Shown: positions 34,728 to 46,241 of the stretch, in pieces
How the letters are laid out: the number at the start of each line of letters is the position of its first letter
How positions within the stretch are numbered: the stretch's first letter is position 1
Assembly: GCA_949130485.1 (NCBI GenBank)
Contig: OX422199.1
Coordinates: 3,892,402-3,956,401, forward strand
Source of the DNA: Agelas oroides
Lineage: Eukaryota; Porifera; Demospongiae; Agelasida; Agelasidae
Reading direction: 5' to 3'
Length of the DNA: 64,000 bases
Program-made: the position numbers and the translations under genes
Notes under the pieces: generated by a model
Databases searched by the model: none
What the model saw: the letters and a program-made list of their open reading frames with translations, nothing else
Told to the model about the DNA's origin: nothing

Positions 34728-34856
34728 CTCCCTCCACCTCCCAGTGTTGATGTCCAATAGCCAGGCATCGCTGAGGGTCTTGCCATTCTTATCCAGTCCC
34801 CCAAAAGTATACGAACAAGGTAGGATAAGGCATGCATGAAAGCAAAGGTTCAACAT
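34728..34856 (-). CDS. Kelch-repeat exon, copy A
   Basis: The minus-strand reading has YTFGGLDKNGKTLSDAWLLD then INTGRWREV, a standard kelch blade (Y.FGG...l.D.w.lD..t..W). A donor (GTGAGG) follows directly after the W-R-E residues at 34728. The 5' boundary is not resolved: no AG lies just upstream of the YTFGG codons, and the open frame extends to 34856. A single blade per exon is common in kelch genes. Copy A differs from B and C in the few codons before YTFGG. Other blades of the propeller were not found in the window. Confidence 0.55.
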
Positions 34857-36881
34857 ATTGGCAAAGTCCCATCCCTAGCCTCGTTCCCAGGCTCTCCCCT
34901 CACCCCGACGAACATTGAAAAGGCGGGGGAGAGCCTGGTACTGATTCACACGTGAAATCACGGCATGACGACTTTGCACTAACCATTAAATAACCTGAAA
35001 TGTCACTCACGTGAAGACCACGAAGTAGCCGCAAAGTACTCTCAGCTCAGGAGTTTGTTACTACAACTTGTTTATTGTTGTGTAGCTATGTTGGAGCTTT
35101 AAGGTTGTGATTTTATTTTGTAGCGCTAGCCAACTAAAGTCTTTCTTCATAGCCTCGTAGCAAATTTTTTTCAAAGCGGAACATGGTAACAATAAATAGG
35201 CAAGGTGTTACAGTGCTCCAAAGCAAGAGAGCAAAACTTTTGAAATTTTTCAAATTATATAGTAAAGCCCTCCTATCATCTTATTTACACATAAACGGTA
35301 CAAATCATCGTTATTTGCACGTTACATGGCTTGCGCTGCGAGTTTTAGCTTTTGTATAATTATACTTACCATACTTAAGAAGAGCCGTTGTGACATCACA
35401 AACAATTTGTGATGTCACAGATGTACATTACGATGCCAACAAACCATTAGCCAGCTAAATTTATCACATTCGAACTGAGCATTAGCTAGAATTTCGGTTA
35501 ACTGGGCTTCATGGAAAACGTGGCAAGCTCAACTACAACCGGTTCTTCTCAGAGCCAACTCACAACTTCCTTGATCACCCAGCAACCAGGAAGTGAGTCC
35601 TCGGAATCAAACTGTACTGCGCAATGTGCGCTCTATTTTTACATTTTTAATGCTTTTTAAATCTTGTATAAAAAAAAACTGTACGATTACTCGGCGTCTG
35701 AAATTCATCCTGGTCGATACATGTAAAGATGTGTCCGTCACGTAGGACGCTCCTTTCTACTTTTGTACGTATGCGCACACATAGTCTTACTCCCAGACTA
35801 AGCAATCTGATTGCATGCTTGGTGCAATACTTTTCCTTTGTACAAGCCATGTAATACTTTTCCTTCGTACAAGCCATGCAATACTTTTCCTTCGTACAAG
35901 CATCATCTAGACTTCGAAATGTCAGTTGTCCTGTGAGGACCAATAACGTTGGATGTTGCTTCCTCAAATCTTTAACTAACCATTTACTTTTGCTCCTCCC
36001 CTACCCTGACAACTTCTGGAAATGAAGCCCAGGTTATGGAGTGGTTATTGCCATCAAAAGATTACTAGTCTGGTACCAAGTCAGTCCATGCAAGAAAAAG
36101 CTGTTTGGGGTTAATATGATGCATCATGCAACCAAATAAGTGAGTGAGTCTCATTCCAAGGCATAAAAATGATTTTTAACGTCATTCCACCAGACCAGTC
36201 CACTAGTCAGTCCATTGATTGTAGATGGCTTTCTAGTTGGCTATATTTCACATAATTATTACATGCCTGGAACCACTACTAAACTGTCAACACCGTTTTT
36301 TAAGTTCTGGTGTTGTGGTTACACTTGAATATTCTTCTTAGGCTTAGGTCTAACTGTAACTGATTAAAGAAGTATAAAAAGATGTAGGGATGGCAATGAA
36401 CAACACTCTTGACGGAACCATGTCACCGTGGGCATGTGCGTGCCGCATTGGATATGTCCACCTATGCAAAGCTGCCTTGTAATAACCTTCGTTGAAGTAT
36501 AACACGAAGTTTGTTACCTCAGATGTGCACAGCACTTGTGGCTGTGCTTCTCAAACCCCACAAATACACTGGCGCTCATTCAATGACCCTATACAGGAAA
36601 TTGTGCAAAAAGTAGGGGATGGGTGCTCTTTCGAGGGTGGGTGCTCTTAAATGAGACTACGGTACTTTAAAATGAAAACAAACACTAAATTATGAATATA
36701 CATATCAAATGGGATTGTTGGATACTCTTTCATTTAGTTTGGTTAAATGTCATCTGTTTCAGGGATAAATTGTGTATCACGGCTCTATTTGGATGGAAGC
36801 ATTATTATAGTACCACTTCCGGTTAGAATGGTACTTGCATGGTTTGGCCACACACACATCACATCCCTCCAACTCCCTCAC

Positions 36882-37019
36882 CTTCCTCCACATCCCAGTG
36901 TTGATGTCCAATAGCCAGGCATCGCTGAGGGTCTTGCCATTCTTATCCAGTCCCCCAAAAGTATACAAACAAGGTAGGATAAGGCATGCATGAAAGCAAA
37001 GGTAAAGGCAAAGTCCCAT
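36882..37019 (-). CDS. Kelch-repeat exon, copy B
   Basis: Duplicate of the exon at 34728 within the tandem triplication. The blade reads YTFGGLDKNGKTLSDAWLLD with a GMWRK ending in place of GRWRE, followed by the same GTGAGG-type donor. The frame is intact. It could be spliced as an extra propeller blade, used alternatively, or be dead. Confidence 0.5.
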
Positions 37020-39027
37020 CCCTAGCCTCGTTCCCAGGCTCTCCCCTCACCCCGACGAACATTGAAAAGGCGGGGGAGAGCCTGGTACTGATTCACACGT
37101 GAAATCACGGCATGACAACTTTGCACTAACCATTAAATAACCTGAAATGTCACTCACGTGAAGACCACGAAGTAGCCGCAAAGTACTCTCAGCTCAGAAG
37201 TTTGTTACTACAACTTGTTTATTGTTGTGTAGCTATGTTGGAGCTTTAAGGTTGTGATTTTATTTTGTAGCGCTAGCCAACTAAAGTCTTTCTTCATAGC
37301 CTCGTAGCAAATTTTTTTCAAAGCGGAACATGGTAACAATAAATAGGCAAGGTGTTACAGTGCTCCAAAGCAAGAGAGCAAAACTTTTGAAATTTTTCAA
37401 ATTATATAGTAAAGCCCTCCTATCATCTTATTTACACATAAACGGTACAAATCATCGTTATTTGCACGTTACATGGCTTGCGCTGCGAGTTTTAGCTTTT
37501 GTATAATTATACTTACCATACTTAAGAAGAGCCGTTGTGACATCACAAACAATTTGTGATGTCACAGATGTACATTACGATGCCAACAAACCATTAGCCA
37601 GCTAAATTTATCATATTCGAACTGAGCATTAGCTAGAATTTCGGTTAACTGGGCTTCGTGGAAAACGTGGCAAGCTCAACTACAACCGGTTCTTCTCAGA
37701 GCCAACTCACAACTTCCTTGATCACCCAGCAACCAGGAAGTGAGTCCTGGGAATCAAACTGTACTGCGCAATGTGCGCTCTATTTTTACATTTTTAATGC
37801 TTTTTAAATCTTGTATAAAAAAAAACTGTACGATTACTCGGCGTCTGAAATTCATCCTGGTCGATACATGTAAAGATGTGTCCGTCACGTAGGACGCTCC
37901 TTTCTACTTTTGTACGTATGCGCACACATAGTCTTACTCCCAGACTAAGCAATCTGATTGCATGCTTGGTGCAATACTTTTCCTTTGTACAAGCCATGTA
38001 ATACTTTTCCTTCGTACAAGCCATGCAATACTTTTCCTTCGTACAAGCATCATCTAGACTGTGAAATGTCAGTTGTCCGTGAGGACCAATAACGTTGGAT
38101 GTTGCTTCCTCAAATCTTTAACTAACCATTTACTTTTGCTCCTCCCCTACCCTGACAACTTCTGGAAATGAAGCCCAGGTTATGGAGTGGTTATTGCCAT
38201 CAAAAAATTACTAGTCTGGTACCAAGTCAGTCCATGCAAGAAAAAGCTGTTTGGGGTTAATATGATGCATCATGCAACCAAATAAGTGAGTGAGTCTCAT
38301 TCCAAGGCATAAAAATGATTTTTAACGTCATTCCACCAGACCAGTCCACTAGTCAGTCCATTGATTGTAGATGGCTTTCTAGTTGGCTATATTTCACATA
38401 ATTATTACATGCCTGGAACCACTACTAAACTGTCAACACCGTTTTTTAAGTTCTGGTGTTGTGGTTACACTTGAATATTCTTCTTAGGCTTAGGTCTAAC
38501 TGTAACTGATTAAAGAAGTATAAAAAGATGTAGGGATGGCAATGAACAACACTCTTGACGGAACCATGTCACCGTGGGCATGTGCGTGCCGCATTGGATA
38601 TGTCCACCTATGCAAAGCTGCCTTGTAATAACCTTCGTTGAAGTATAACACGAAGTTTGTTACCTCAGATGTGCACAGCACTTGTGGCTGTGCTTCTCAA
38701 ACCCCACAAATACACTGGCGCTCATTCAATGACCCTATACAGGAAATTGTGCAAAAAGTAGGGGATGGGTGCTCTTTCGAGGGTGGGTGCTCTTAAATGA
38801 GACTACGGTACTTTAAAATGAAAACAAACACTAAATTATGAATATACATATCAAATGGGATTGTTGGATACTCTTTCATTTAGTTTGGTTAAATGTCATC
38901 TGTTTCAGGGATAAATTGTGTATCACGGCTCTATTTGGATGGAAGCATTATTATAGTACCACTTCCGGTTAGAATGGTACTTGCATGGTTTGGCCACACA
39001 CACATCACATCCCTCCACCTCCCTCAC

Positions 39028-39165
39028 CTTCCTCCACCTCCCAGTGTTGATGTCCAATAGCCAGGCATCGCTGAGGGTCTTGCCATTCTTATCCAGTCCC
39101 CCAAAAGTATACAAACAAGGTAGGATAAGGCATGCATGAAAGCAAAGGTAAAGGCAAAGTCCCAT
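39028..39165 (-). CDS. Kelch-repeat exon, copy C
   Basis: Third copy, with GRWRK before the donor GTGAGG at 39022-39027. It lies in the truncated repeat unit and is the most upstream copy on the minus strand. The frame is intact and nearly identical to copy B. Confidence 0.5.
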
Positions 39166-39405
39166 CCCTAGCCTCGTTCCCAGGCTCTCCCCTCACCCCG
39201 ACGAACATTGAAAAGGCGGGGGAGAGCCTGGTACTGATTCACACGTGAAATCACGGCATGACAACTTTGCACTAACCATTAAATAACCTGAAATGTCACT
39301 CACGTGAAGACCACGAAGTAGCCGCAAAGTACTCTCAGCTTTGATCACTTTCAGTATGCAAAAACGGAGGTAGAAGGCCTGGTATGCTGGGGTCCCTCTT
39401 TCCCA

Positions 39406-41088
39406 CCAGGTATGACAGCTTCAGACCAACAAAGAATGTTGTGAACTTTTCCATCAAAGCAAGTAGGCCTGAAGCCTTCCTAGATGGCTCACCATAGCAC
39501 TCCCTACCTATCTGCTCCAGCTCAGTGCATATGACAGCATAGTTCTTGATGACAGTATCAAGAGCCCCTGTGCGTACTGTCCACCTTGTAGGACAAAGGG
39601 GTTTTAGCCCTGGGGTACCAAGAGCCAGCTCATGTTTCAGTTTCTGGAATAGTGCCAAACGCTTTGGTGAAGCACAGATAAGACTAGCCAATTCAGTGGT
39701 GAGGTCTAAAGCATCTCTCACACAGCAGCAATTACGTACATAGTCTTGCAGACATAGATTCAAGCAGTGAGCCATGCAGTGTATAAATAACATCTGGGCT
39801 CTTCAGCTTGAAGGCATGTAGCTACTCAACTTAGATGACCAGCCATGTTAGCAGCACCATCGTATGCCTGCCCACGACACTGGGTTAACTGGAGGTTAAC
39901 ACGAAGAAGGATATCCTTGATTGTGGAAGCTAGTGTAGCAGCATGTGTTGCCTCCACCTCAACTAGACCAATTAGATCTTCATACACAGTGTTAACCCAC
40001 CGTATGGAAATCCCTAGCTGCTCAGCACCGCTAGCATCTCTGGTTTCATCAGCAATCAGGGAATACAATCCGCACTTCAAATTTCAACAAGAAGGTGTCG
40101 TAGAAGCTGATTTGCCACGAGCTGAATCATCTCATTGATGATGTCATGTGACTGGTGTAGGACCCATGCTTTAACCATTCTTCTATACCTGTATTGTCTT
40201 CAGCCCTGCACTTCAGAAGCTGACTGAGGTTGCCTTCTTATTCATCATGTCCTCGTACTGCCAATCCCTGGCATGTTAGGTACCTGATGGAGGTTAACTG
40301 CTTCAATAACATTCGCCTATGTTTCTCCTGATCCTTCTGGGTTTGGGTACTAAGCTGAGCAGCTACTGAAGGTTGTTTTAGAGCAGTTAGCTTCATGCAT
40401 GCTTCACAATGTGCCTGACTCTGTTCATGCTCTCGGAACTTCTCCTTTGCCTTCTTCCAGTTGTTGAAGCCCCGCATCGTGAAGGTGATTTCAGCCTTCT
40501 TGCTGAAAGTGAACAGCCCTTTGGAAGTTGCAGTGTGGCAATAGAAACAAAAAAACTCTTTTGCATGGGACACAGAATGTCAGCCAGTTATGCTCCTTGA
40601 ACCAACTGCTCTTACATGAACGACTTTGCTTCCCCTGTTTCCTTCTTGTTAAGCCAAAATCTATGATGGGGTGATAGGGCTCACTGCGCTGGAAAGCGCA
40701 ACATTCTGATCCACATTGCTCACTGGTCATCAAGTATGCAGCTGTCATCAGAAGGTAGAAAAAGAAAGACCAGTCTTGTAGCTGTTAGTGCTCAAATGCA
40801 CCACAGGTTGGCTACAAATAAGCAGTGACACAGCTAAAACTATGTTTTGCGAACCCTATTGACATTCTGGTATTTTCACTTACCTGGGCGCTTCAACAGA
40901 GACTGAATCACCACATCGCTTTCAGGAGATGACTGATCACTCAACAACTGATCCTCCTCTGAGTCCTCTAGCTCCTTTTCAGAGTCTTTTTGTGGCTTTG
41001 GCTGCTTAGACTGTGGTGCAAAACAGACGTCGATCCTACCGATTCTGGACCTAGACACGGACAAGCTGGAGCTGCTAGACTTAGCCAT
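39406..41088 (-). pseudogene. hAT transposase relic, TTF-type zinc finger family (second copy)
   Basis: Starts at the ATG at 41088 with a Ser-rich basic N-terminus (MAKSSSSSLSVSRSRIGRID) and an acidic stretch ending at a good donor (CCAG|GTAAGT, about 40883). Further in come FFCFYCHTATSKGLF, FNNWKKAKEKFREHEQS and HCEACMKL (TTF zinc finger), then RYLTCQGLAVRGH. Next, SLIADETRDASGAEQLGISI gives the first catalytic Asp, CRGQAYDGAANMAGH the second, and FIHCMAHCLNLCLQD the CxxH motif, followed by a RWTVRTGALD block. A frameshift and stop separate these parts. The reading leaves the family at about 39405, so the C-terminal dimerisation block is missing. The presence of an intron donor suggests the parent gene was spliced. 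Confidence 0.7.
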
Positions 41089-41456
41089 TTTGAGCACCAC
41101 ACGTGGGCTAAATAAAGGGGCAAAGACTTGCACTTGCAGTACGCATGCGTAATAGCATAGATATGGTAATAGTATCAAACGCACAAGTTCAAGACCCAAG
41201 GTGAGCTTTATTGATCATAGTTACTCAGGCCTACCTCCAGGTTCCAGGTCAAGAATTGGGGGGGCTAAAGCCCCCCTAGCCCCCCCGGTTCCACCACCTA
41301 TGCTAGCATTCCTCCTCAACCTCATCAACCTTTGTTGGGTTTCAGTGGCAGTATGGCCCAAGAATGGTCCCAGAAGCTATTCTCAGTGCATCTAATTTTC
41401 TTGGGTGGCATGTTCACAGACCCCCCTAAAGACGCGTGCTTACACACACACACAAG

Positions 41457-41540
41457 CTAGCCTCATACCCAGGATTCCTATTCTGGATTTTGTGTCCTGC
41501 TCAACAAAATGTGGAGCAAAGAGCCTGGGTTTTAAGCTAC
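41457..41540. repeat. Hairpin of the CCTCGTTCCCAGGC family (diverged)
   Basis: Left AGCCTCATACCCAGG and right AGAGCCTGGGTTTT-type arm around a core that is itself partly inverted (TTTTGTGTCCTGCTC / CAAAATGTGGAGC). A G/C-run patch just upstream (41257-41286) resembles that at 15.65 kb. Confidence 0.45.
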
Positions 41541-42090
41541 ATGTGAGTGCACCTCACGCACACACTCTCCCAGAAATTTACAAATGCGTTATTGCTAGAC
41601 CACTCACATACTCACTGCTGTACTCCTAAGCAATGACATTGGCATTATTACTTTGTCATTTTCCGCATCCATAAGTGTGGTCCTCAAAGACGGTGCACAC
41701 AGCAAACAACATACACACAATCTGTGAAAAGCAGGTGCCGTGTGCTTCACAAACACTTACCTAGGTACAAATTAAGCGATAGGAAGCTTTTTCTCAATCC
41801 ATTTTCTAACTCTGTAGAGCTGTCAACTTCAGCAAGCCTAAAATGTTACTCATTTTTTTTCTTTGCTACTTGTGAAGATGCTCCAGTTCCACTGCCAACT
41901 TGTCTGGGTAACGTTTTAGCCCAAATGCCAGGTGGAAAGTTACTCCACCAGTCCAGTCCACTAGTCCAGTCCAGTATGGCCGCTACTTTACTATCGCTAC
42001 AGTGTATACAATGGGTAACTGTCTGTGTTTAATTCTCTGTGACTTATGTTTTCAAATAAAAGCTTTTATAAAGGTTGACCTCGTGTTACA
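41541..42090. other. No gene recognised
   Basis: Short open frames only. Near 41946-41976 there is a small CCAGTCCA-type repeat related in sequence to the 13-bp array at 54.6 kb. Confidence 0.35.
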
Positions 42091-42673
42091 TTAACCCATT
42101 ACACCCGATAGCGGCCAAATGCGCCCGCACTTCGCTTCCGCTATTTATCGTGATCGCTGCGCCTTTTTGGACTTGGAGTTAGTTATTACGTGTAACAGGA
42201 AGTCAATCGAAGCATAATTTGCTGCCGCATCCTATAGGGACTTCCTCTGAAAATCGCGTTCGAAGTTTGCCTGCCGATCGTAGTTGGCCACAGTACAGCT
42301 TATATCCACACGCTACATGTTCTATCGTCTATATACTATCTAATCGTGTCAACGACAGTTGAAACGTACCTTCGCTGGAAATCTCTGCCAACTTTTGCCG
42401 TGTATTATCGGTCATTTTCAGGTACACAGCGGGTACCTACGTTTCCACCGTTGTAGCTTCTTCGGACTTCACTAGCAGGTCTTCTGACTACATTCTGAGT
42501 AAAGCAGGTTTGTTTTCAACTAAGCTAAGCCTAACTATCATTGCCTGAACTCAGCTATTTTAAAAGATATAACGCAATGAATCAACACTACACTAAATCG
42601 CCATTTTTTTATTAGCTTCTCTCGTAACCACGCGATCAATTTCTGCGCATGCGCGTCGGGCTAAAAGGGTTAA
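42091..42673. mobile_element. piggyBac-type MITE, 575 bp, with TTAA target duplication
   Basis: TTAA at 42091-42094 and 42670-42673 bounds an element whose ends are CCCATTACACCCGATA and the complement of CCCTTTTAGCCCGACG. Structure and size match the element at 5268-5860; both are CpG-rich internally compared with the flanks. Non-coding. Confidence 0.65.
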
Positions 42674-42839
42674 AAGCTTCCGCATTTGGGGTTAATTAAT
42701 AAACTTAGCATATAATCAGTTAATTAACTCTTAATTTTATTCTCTAAGTCTTTTTTAGACTGTTGATAGCTTCTTCCATCTGTATTTGGACTCCTGCTGG
42801 GAGCTACCACTTGAAACATGAGCCACAGCTTCTTTTAGA

Positions 42840-43080
42840 TGTTCTTTGCAAGTTCACGACCTTGACCACACCTACTCATTAGGTTGATAGTCAGGGTTCT
42901 CCGATCACAGAATGCTTCTCTGGGCCGGTAGCGCCCTACAGTGCCAGAAATGGAACCATGTTCGAACATACAAGGTGAGAGGAGCATTTCTACGCCTGTT
43001 TGTGCAGGAAAGGAGATAAACGACCCATCCAGTGCTGACCAAGGCCTTTCTACAGCCATGCAGCTGCAACAGCCACCATG
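42840..43080 (-). repeat. Dispersed repeat, copy 1 (inverted relative to copy 2)
   Basis: The complement of this segment resembles 52510-52745 over about 235 bp, including CTTGGTCAGCACTGG, CATTTCTGG-ACTGTAGG and a GAGTGGGTGTGATCAAGG-like end. Copy 1 keeps an open minus-strand frame (reading SGTVGRYRPREAF, TLTINLMSRCGQGRELAKN) and copy 2 has a similar but broken one, so it may come from a coding exon of a mobile element. Family unknown. Confidence 0.5.
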
Positions 43081-43809
43081 CACTGTCACCTAGAGGGTGA
43101 CAACCACCCACTTCCCCCTCTTCCCCTTTCTGCTAGCACAGAACTTCAAAATGGATTATGCCAACTGATAACATGTAACCAAGTTTGGATGATAACTATA
43201 GTTGTCATTGGTAGTAAGGCAGCAACCATGTTGGAACTGTTATGTGTGTACCTAGTTGGTACTTTTGCTGATTCTTGAATCCTCAGTACTCCACTCACAG
43301 ATAACAGCTTTCAAACTGCCAGCACTTGGTCTGCTATGCATAGTCGTAGAAATTTTCTCACAGCAAATTTAACTATGAAGTGCCTATGGCAAAAGAGAAG
43401 AATGTGCACACACATCAAGATGTGACTCCCTCATGCCTTTCTTAGTCCATATGCCAATCATAGTTGCCATTTCATCTGTTTCACCAAGATGACTGCACAT
43501 TTTGTCATTCAGCTCTTACAGTGGTGGATCTAGCTCTCTGTCATGGCAGTGCAATCAGAAACAGTGTATCTGGGTTGAATTTGTTAACAAATTCTTGTAC
43601 CAAGGAGTTTGGTGAACTTTTAGTTTCAAACAAAATAGAAAGCTTCCTTGAGATGCTGTGGTAATGAGCACTTCTATTGTCTTATGGCTTTTTTTGCTTG
43701 AAAATCAGTCTTCATTACCTCCTTGGAGATTCTGGAGCCATACTTTTCTTTGCCTTCTCACTTTGGCACTCCCACTGTTTTTCTCCTTGTGTCCAATTTC
43801 TTAAATGCT
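43081..43809. other. No recognised gene
   Basis: Minus-strand readings here are broken by many stops and may extend the unrecognised relic at 43810-44655. No repeat structure was seen. Confidence 0.3.
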
Positions 43810-44655
43810 TTATTGTTTCTTATCTCTAAATACTTGCACACATTGGTAAGAAAGCCCCTTTTTGCACAAAATATCCTTGTGTTCAGGATGTGCTTTCTTG
43901 GACACGTACATTCCACTTGCCTCCAGTTGTTTCATTTTAGCATCAAAAGTGAACTTAAAAGTTGTGTGTGGCACATCATTCTCTCTCAAAGCCCAAAACA
44001 GTTTTACAACATATTTGGCAAAGGAGTTGGGAAAGCACAACTTGCCATCAACAAGTCTCATTTTTGCTACAAATCTGCTGTCATGCATCCTTCTGTGTGT
44101 AGTACTTGAATGTTGTGTCATAGAATGAGCTCTGATGTGGACAGTTCGAGCAAAGGTGCTTTCTGTTTGGGCCATCTTCCTCGGGTGGAGTTTCAGCAGA
44201 AAGTTTATTTTACTGAGTCATTTTTACAAAATCCATCAACAGTTCCTCTATTTTCTCTTCATTGCCTCACAAGTTATTTTGGCAAAGTACAGCCCAGTTA
44301 CACCAAAAGTTTAGGTCTCCTGCATTATTGCTCTGTGTTTTTGGGCTTTTTTTTTTTTTTTTTCAAAATTCCTACTTTATAATACCTTTTATGAAACAGG
44401 TTTTGCTAACCAATCCTGAAGTTGTGCTTGTAATCCTTCTTCAGATAGTGTGCCAAGTTCAAACTCCTGGGAAGCAGCTACGCAAGTTGTTGTCTGTTTC
44501 TTGAAAACCATGCAATTCATTTTGCCCTTATGTTGTTTTTTTGCGGCTTCATTGTAGGATGAGTCTTTGCTTATCCTAGTAAGGATTAGGGGATTAGTAA
44601 GCTTCACCCAGTAGGTCTCGATCATCTGACCTTTCAGTGTGTCCAGGTCGGCCAT
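43810..44655 (-). pseudogene. Unrecognised decayed coding region
   Basis: Two minus-strand readings of protein-like composition, 44655-44389 (starting MADLDTLKGQMIETYWVKL) and 44175-43810 (with LCFPNSFAKYVVKLFWALRE), are separated by a T-rich tract and frameshift. Both lie on one strand in order, so a single broken gene is likely. I cannot name a family. Confidence 0.3.
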
Positions 44656-45161
44656 ACTACAATGACTTCCGTGGAGTGTTATTGGGTGTAGTCTAACTGG
44701 GTGTTGGGTGTGGTTTCAGTTTGGATTGTATGTGGGTGTGGTTGTCAATCCTGAAGCCAACTTTCCTGCGTTTCATTACATGTCTTCAGAGCACTTTCAG
44801 GAAAAGTGTTTACTTGTAGAAGTATATCTCTGAAGATCTGCAGAATTTGATGATAAGGCCCACACCAGCCAACCTCTGGAAGTGGACACACTTAACGTCA
44901 TTCCCAAGCCTTCCCACCGTCCAGTTTTTGTTGCAGTATGCAAAAACGAAGGAGGAAGGCCTGGTCCATTTCATCACATGAATGATGTCATGTCTACTCA
45001 TAGATAGACAAAGGGGTCCCCGATGCATATACAATAAAAATGACATATGTTATATTTAGTTGCTTGTAATTGTGCCTGTGATAGCATGTTCTACTATAGA
45101 TGAACTGAGATAGCAGAGATTATGTTAGTTTGTGTTGATATTGTCTGCCCTTCTTCTTCAG

Positions 45162-45306
45162 TGGAGCTGATGTGTTTGACCGAGTCTCCACATTCCTTGA
45201 GACACTCTATCGTGACATGCAGAAAGGAGGTTGTGGGCGTAACACCATTCTTATCTCTCATGGCCTTTTCTGCAGACTCTTCCTCACAAGATACTATCAC
45301 TGGACA
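45162..45306 (+). CDS. Histidine phosphatase (phosphoglycerate mutase-like), internal exon with catalytic His
   Basis: 145-nt exon with acceptor CTTCTTCTTCAG and donor GTATGT. Its first base completes a Ser codon begun by the exon ending at 6502. It encodes GADVFDRVSTFLETLYRDM, then a Gly-rich loop and ILISHGLFCRLFLTRYYHW. The SHG is the second catalytic histidine motif of the histidine phosphatase fold, and GADVxDRVxxFLExL follows FPxGES in AT74-like homologues. It ends in phase 0, matching the next exon. The intron before it would be 38,659 bp. Confidence 0.9.
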
Positions 45307-45673
45307 GTATGTTTACATATGTATGCACATAGTATAGTGATTGAAGTTGGTTTTACACACTCAACACTACTGCTTACATTTCAGAAATGTCACATGCAAA
45401 TGGTGAAGTATGGCTACATGTCTTGTGTACCAAGGATTTAGGGATTAGCTAGAGTGTACGAAATGAAAAGGTCAAGCTATACAGATGTGCTTTGCTGTAC
45501 CAGAATCCAAATAGTAGCAGCTCTGTCTCAGTTACAGACCTGCATGGGTGAATTATTATACTAGCTAATGTTAATAGCCCAACCCTGGCATTAACAACAC
45601 TCAGCTCTTTATCATTTACACCCACATATTATGTTATGAGAGTGTCCGTAAGTTACTCTATCTGCTTCTGTAG

Positions 45674-45784
45674 GTGGAAAAGTTTCACAAGTTGTGGAAT
45701 TTTGAAAACTGCCAGTTTGCCATCATGGAGCTACAGCAGGATGGTGGATACAAACTGATCTCAGAACTCAAGAGTGACTTGTAG
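45674..45784 (+). CDS. Histidine phosphatase (phosphoglycerate mutase-like), terminal exon
   Basis: Begins after the acceptor CTTCTGTAG and reads VEKFHKLWNFENCQFAIME, LQQDGGYKLISELKSDL, then TAG at 45782-45784. The W-T-V-E-x-F...N-x-x-N/C-x-F/M-x-V-M-E pattern continues the fold after the SHG exon, and the intron between (45307-45673) is a normal 367 bp. The protein ends earlier than plant homologues, which carry an extra C-terminal tail. Confidence 0.9.
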   Translation: MEKFHKLWNFENCQFAIMELQQDGGYKLISELKSDL

Positions 45785-46235
45785 TCGAGGAATGGCAACC
45801 CAAGTGTAGTCTTGGGTATAATGCTATTTTGCCATCGTGTGATTAATTATAGGGCAGTTATAGTGCCAAGTGTGTTTGTATCTGTTGCTTATCCAGATGT
45901 AACCGTGTGCTATGTTGCCATTTTGTTATACACCTGTATAACAGTACTAAAATTTTTCCTGTACAGCAACTGGACCGGACTACTGGATGCTGAGCTGCTT
46001 CTTTTTTTTTTTTACCTATCATCAGTTTGGTGGGTACAAATTTTTGCGATCAATTTACACAATCAAATTTCTCAGTTAATCTTTGCTGCACTATGGACTG
46101 AGAAGCAGGCATGTGTCATCGTGATTCTCGCGGTCAAAGATTCCGAAACACAAATTTTGCAATTCTTTCCAGCTTATCCTCCGACTGCCTACATAGCTAC
46201 ATACTTATGATAAAGATATAAAACTTTATCACTAA

Positions 46236-46241
46236 AATAAA
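46236..46241 (+). terminator. Likely polyadenylation signal of the histidine phosphatase gene
   Basis: AATAAA 452 bp after the stop codon, on the coding strand and the first such hexamer I see after the terminal exon. No transcript evidence. Confidence 0.4.

Larger units (their letters stand above)
33648..39340. repeat. 2.15-kb tandem triplication (2.65 copies)
   Basis: Copy A 33648-35801, copy B 35802-37948, copy C 37949-39340 (truncated). Periods are 2154 and 2147 bp and the copies differ at roughly one percent or less by eye, with a few small indels. Each copy carries: a microrepeat of CAATACTTTTCCTT-type units at its left edge; a short GATGTAGGGATGG block; a kelch-repeat exon on the minus strand; a CCTCGTTCCCAGGC hairpin; and, in A and B only, a 31-bp palindrome (TGTGACATCACAAA and its complement, 35389-35419 in A). 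Copy C stops at CTCAGCT, where the next hairpin/hAT relic begins. Confidence 0.92.
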
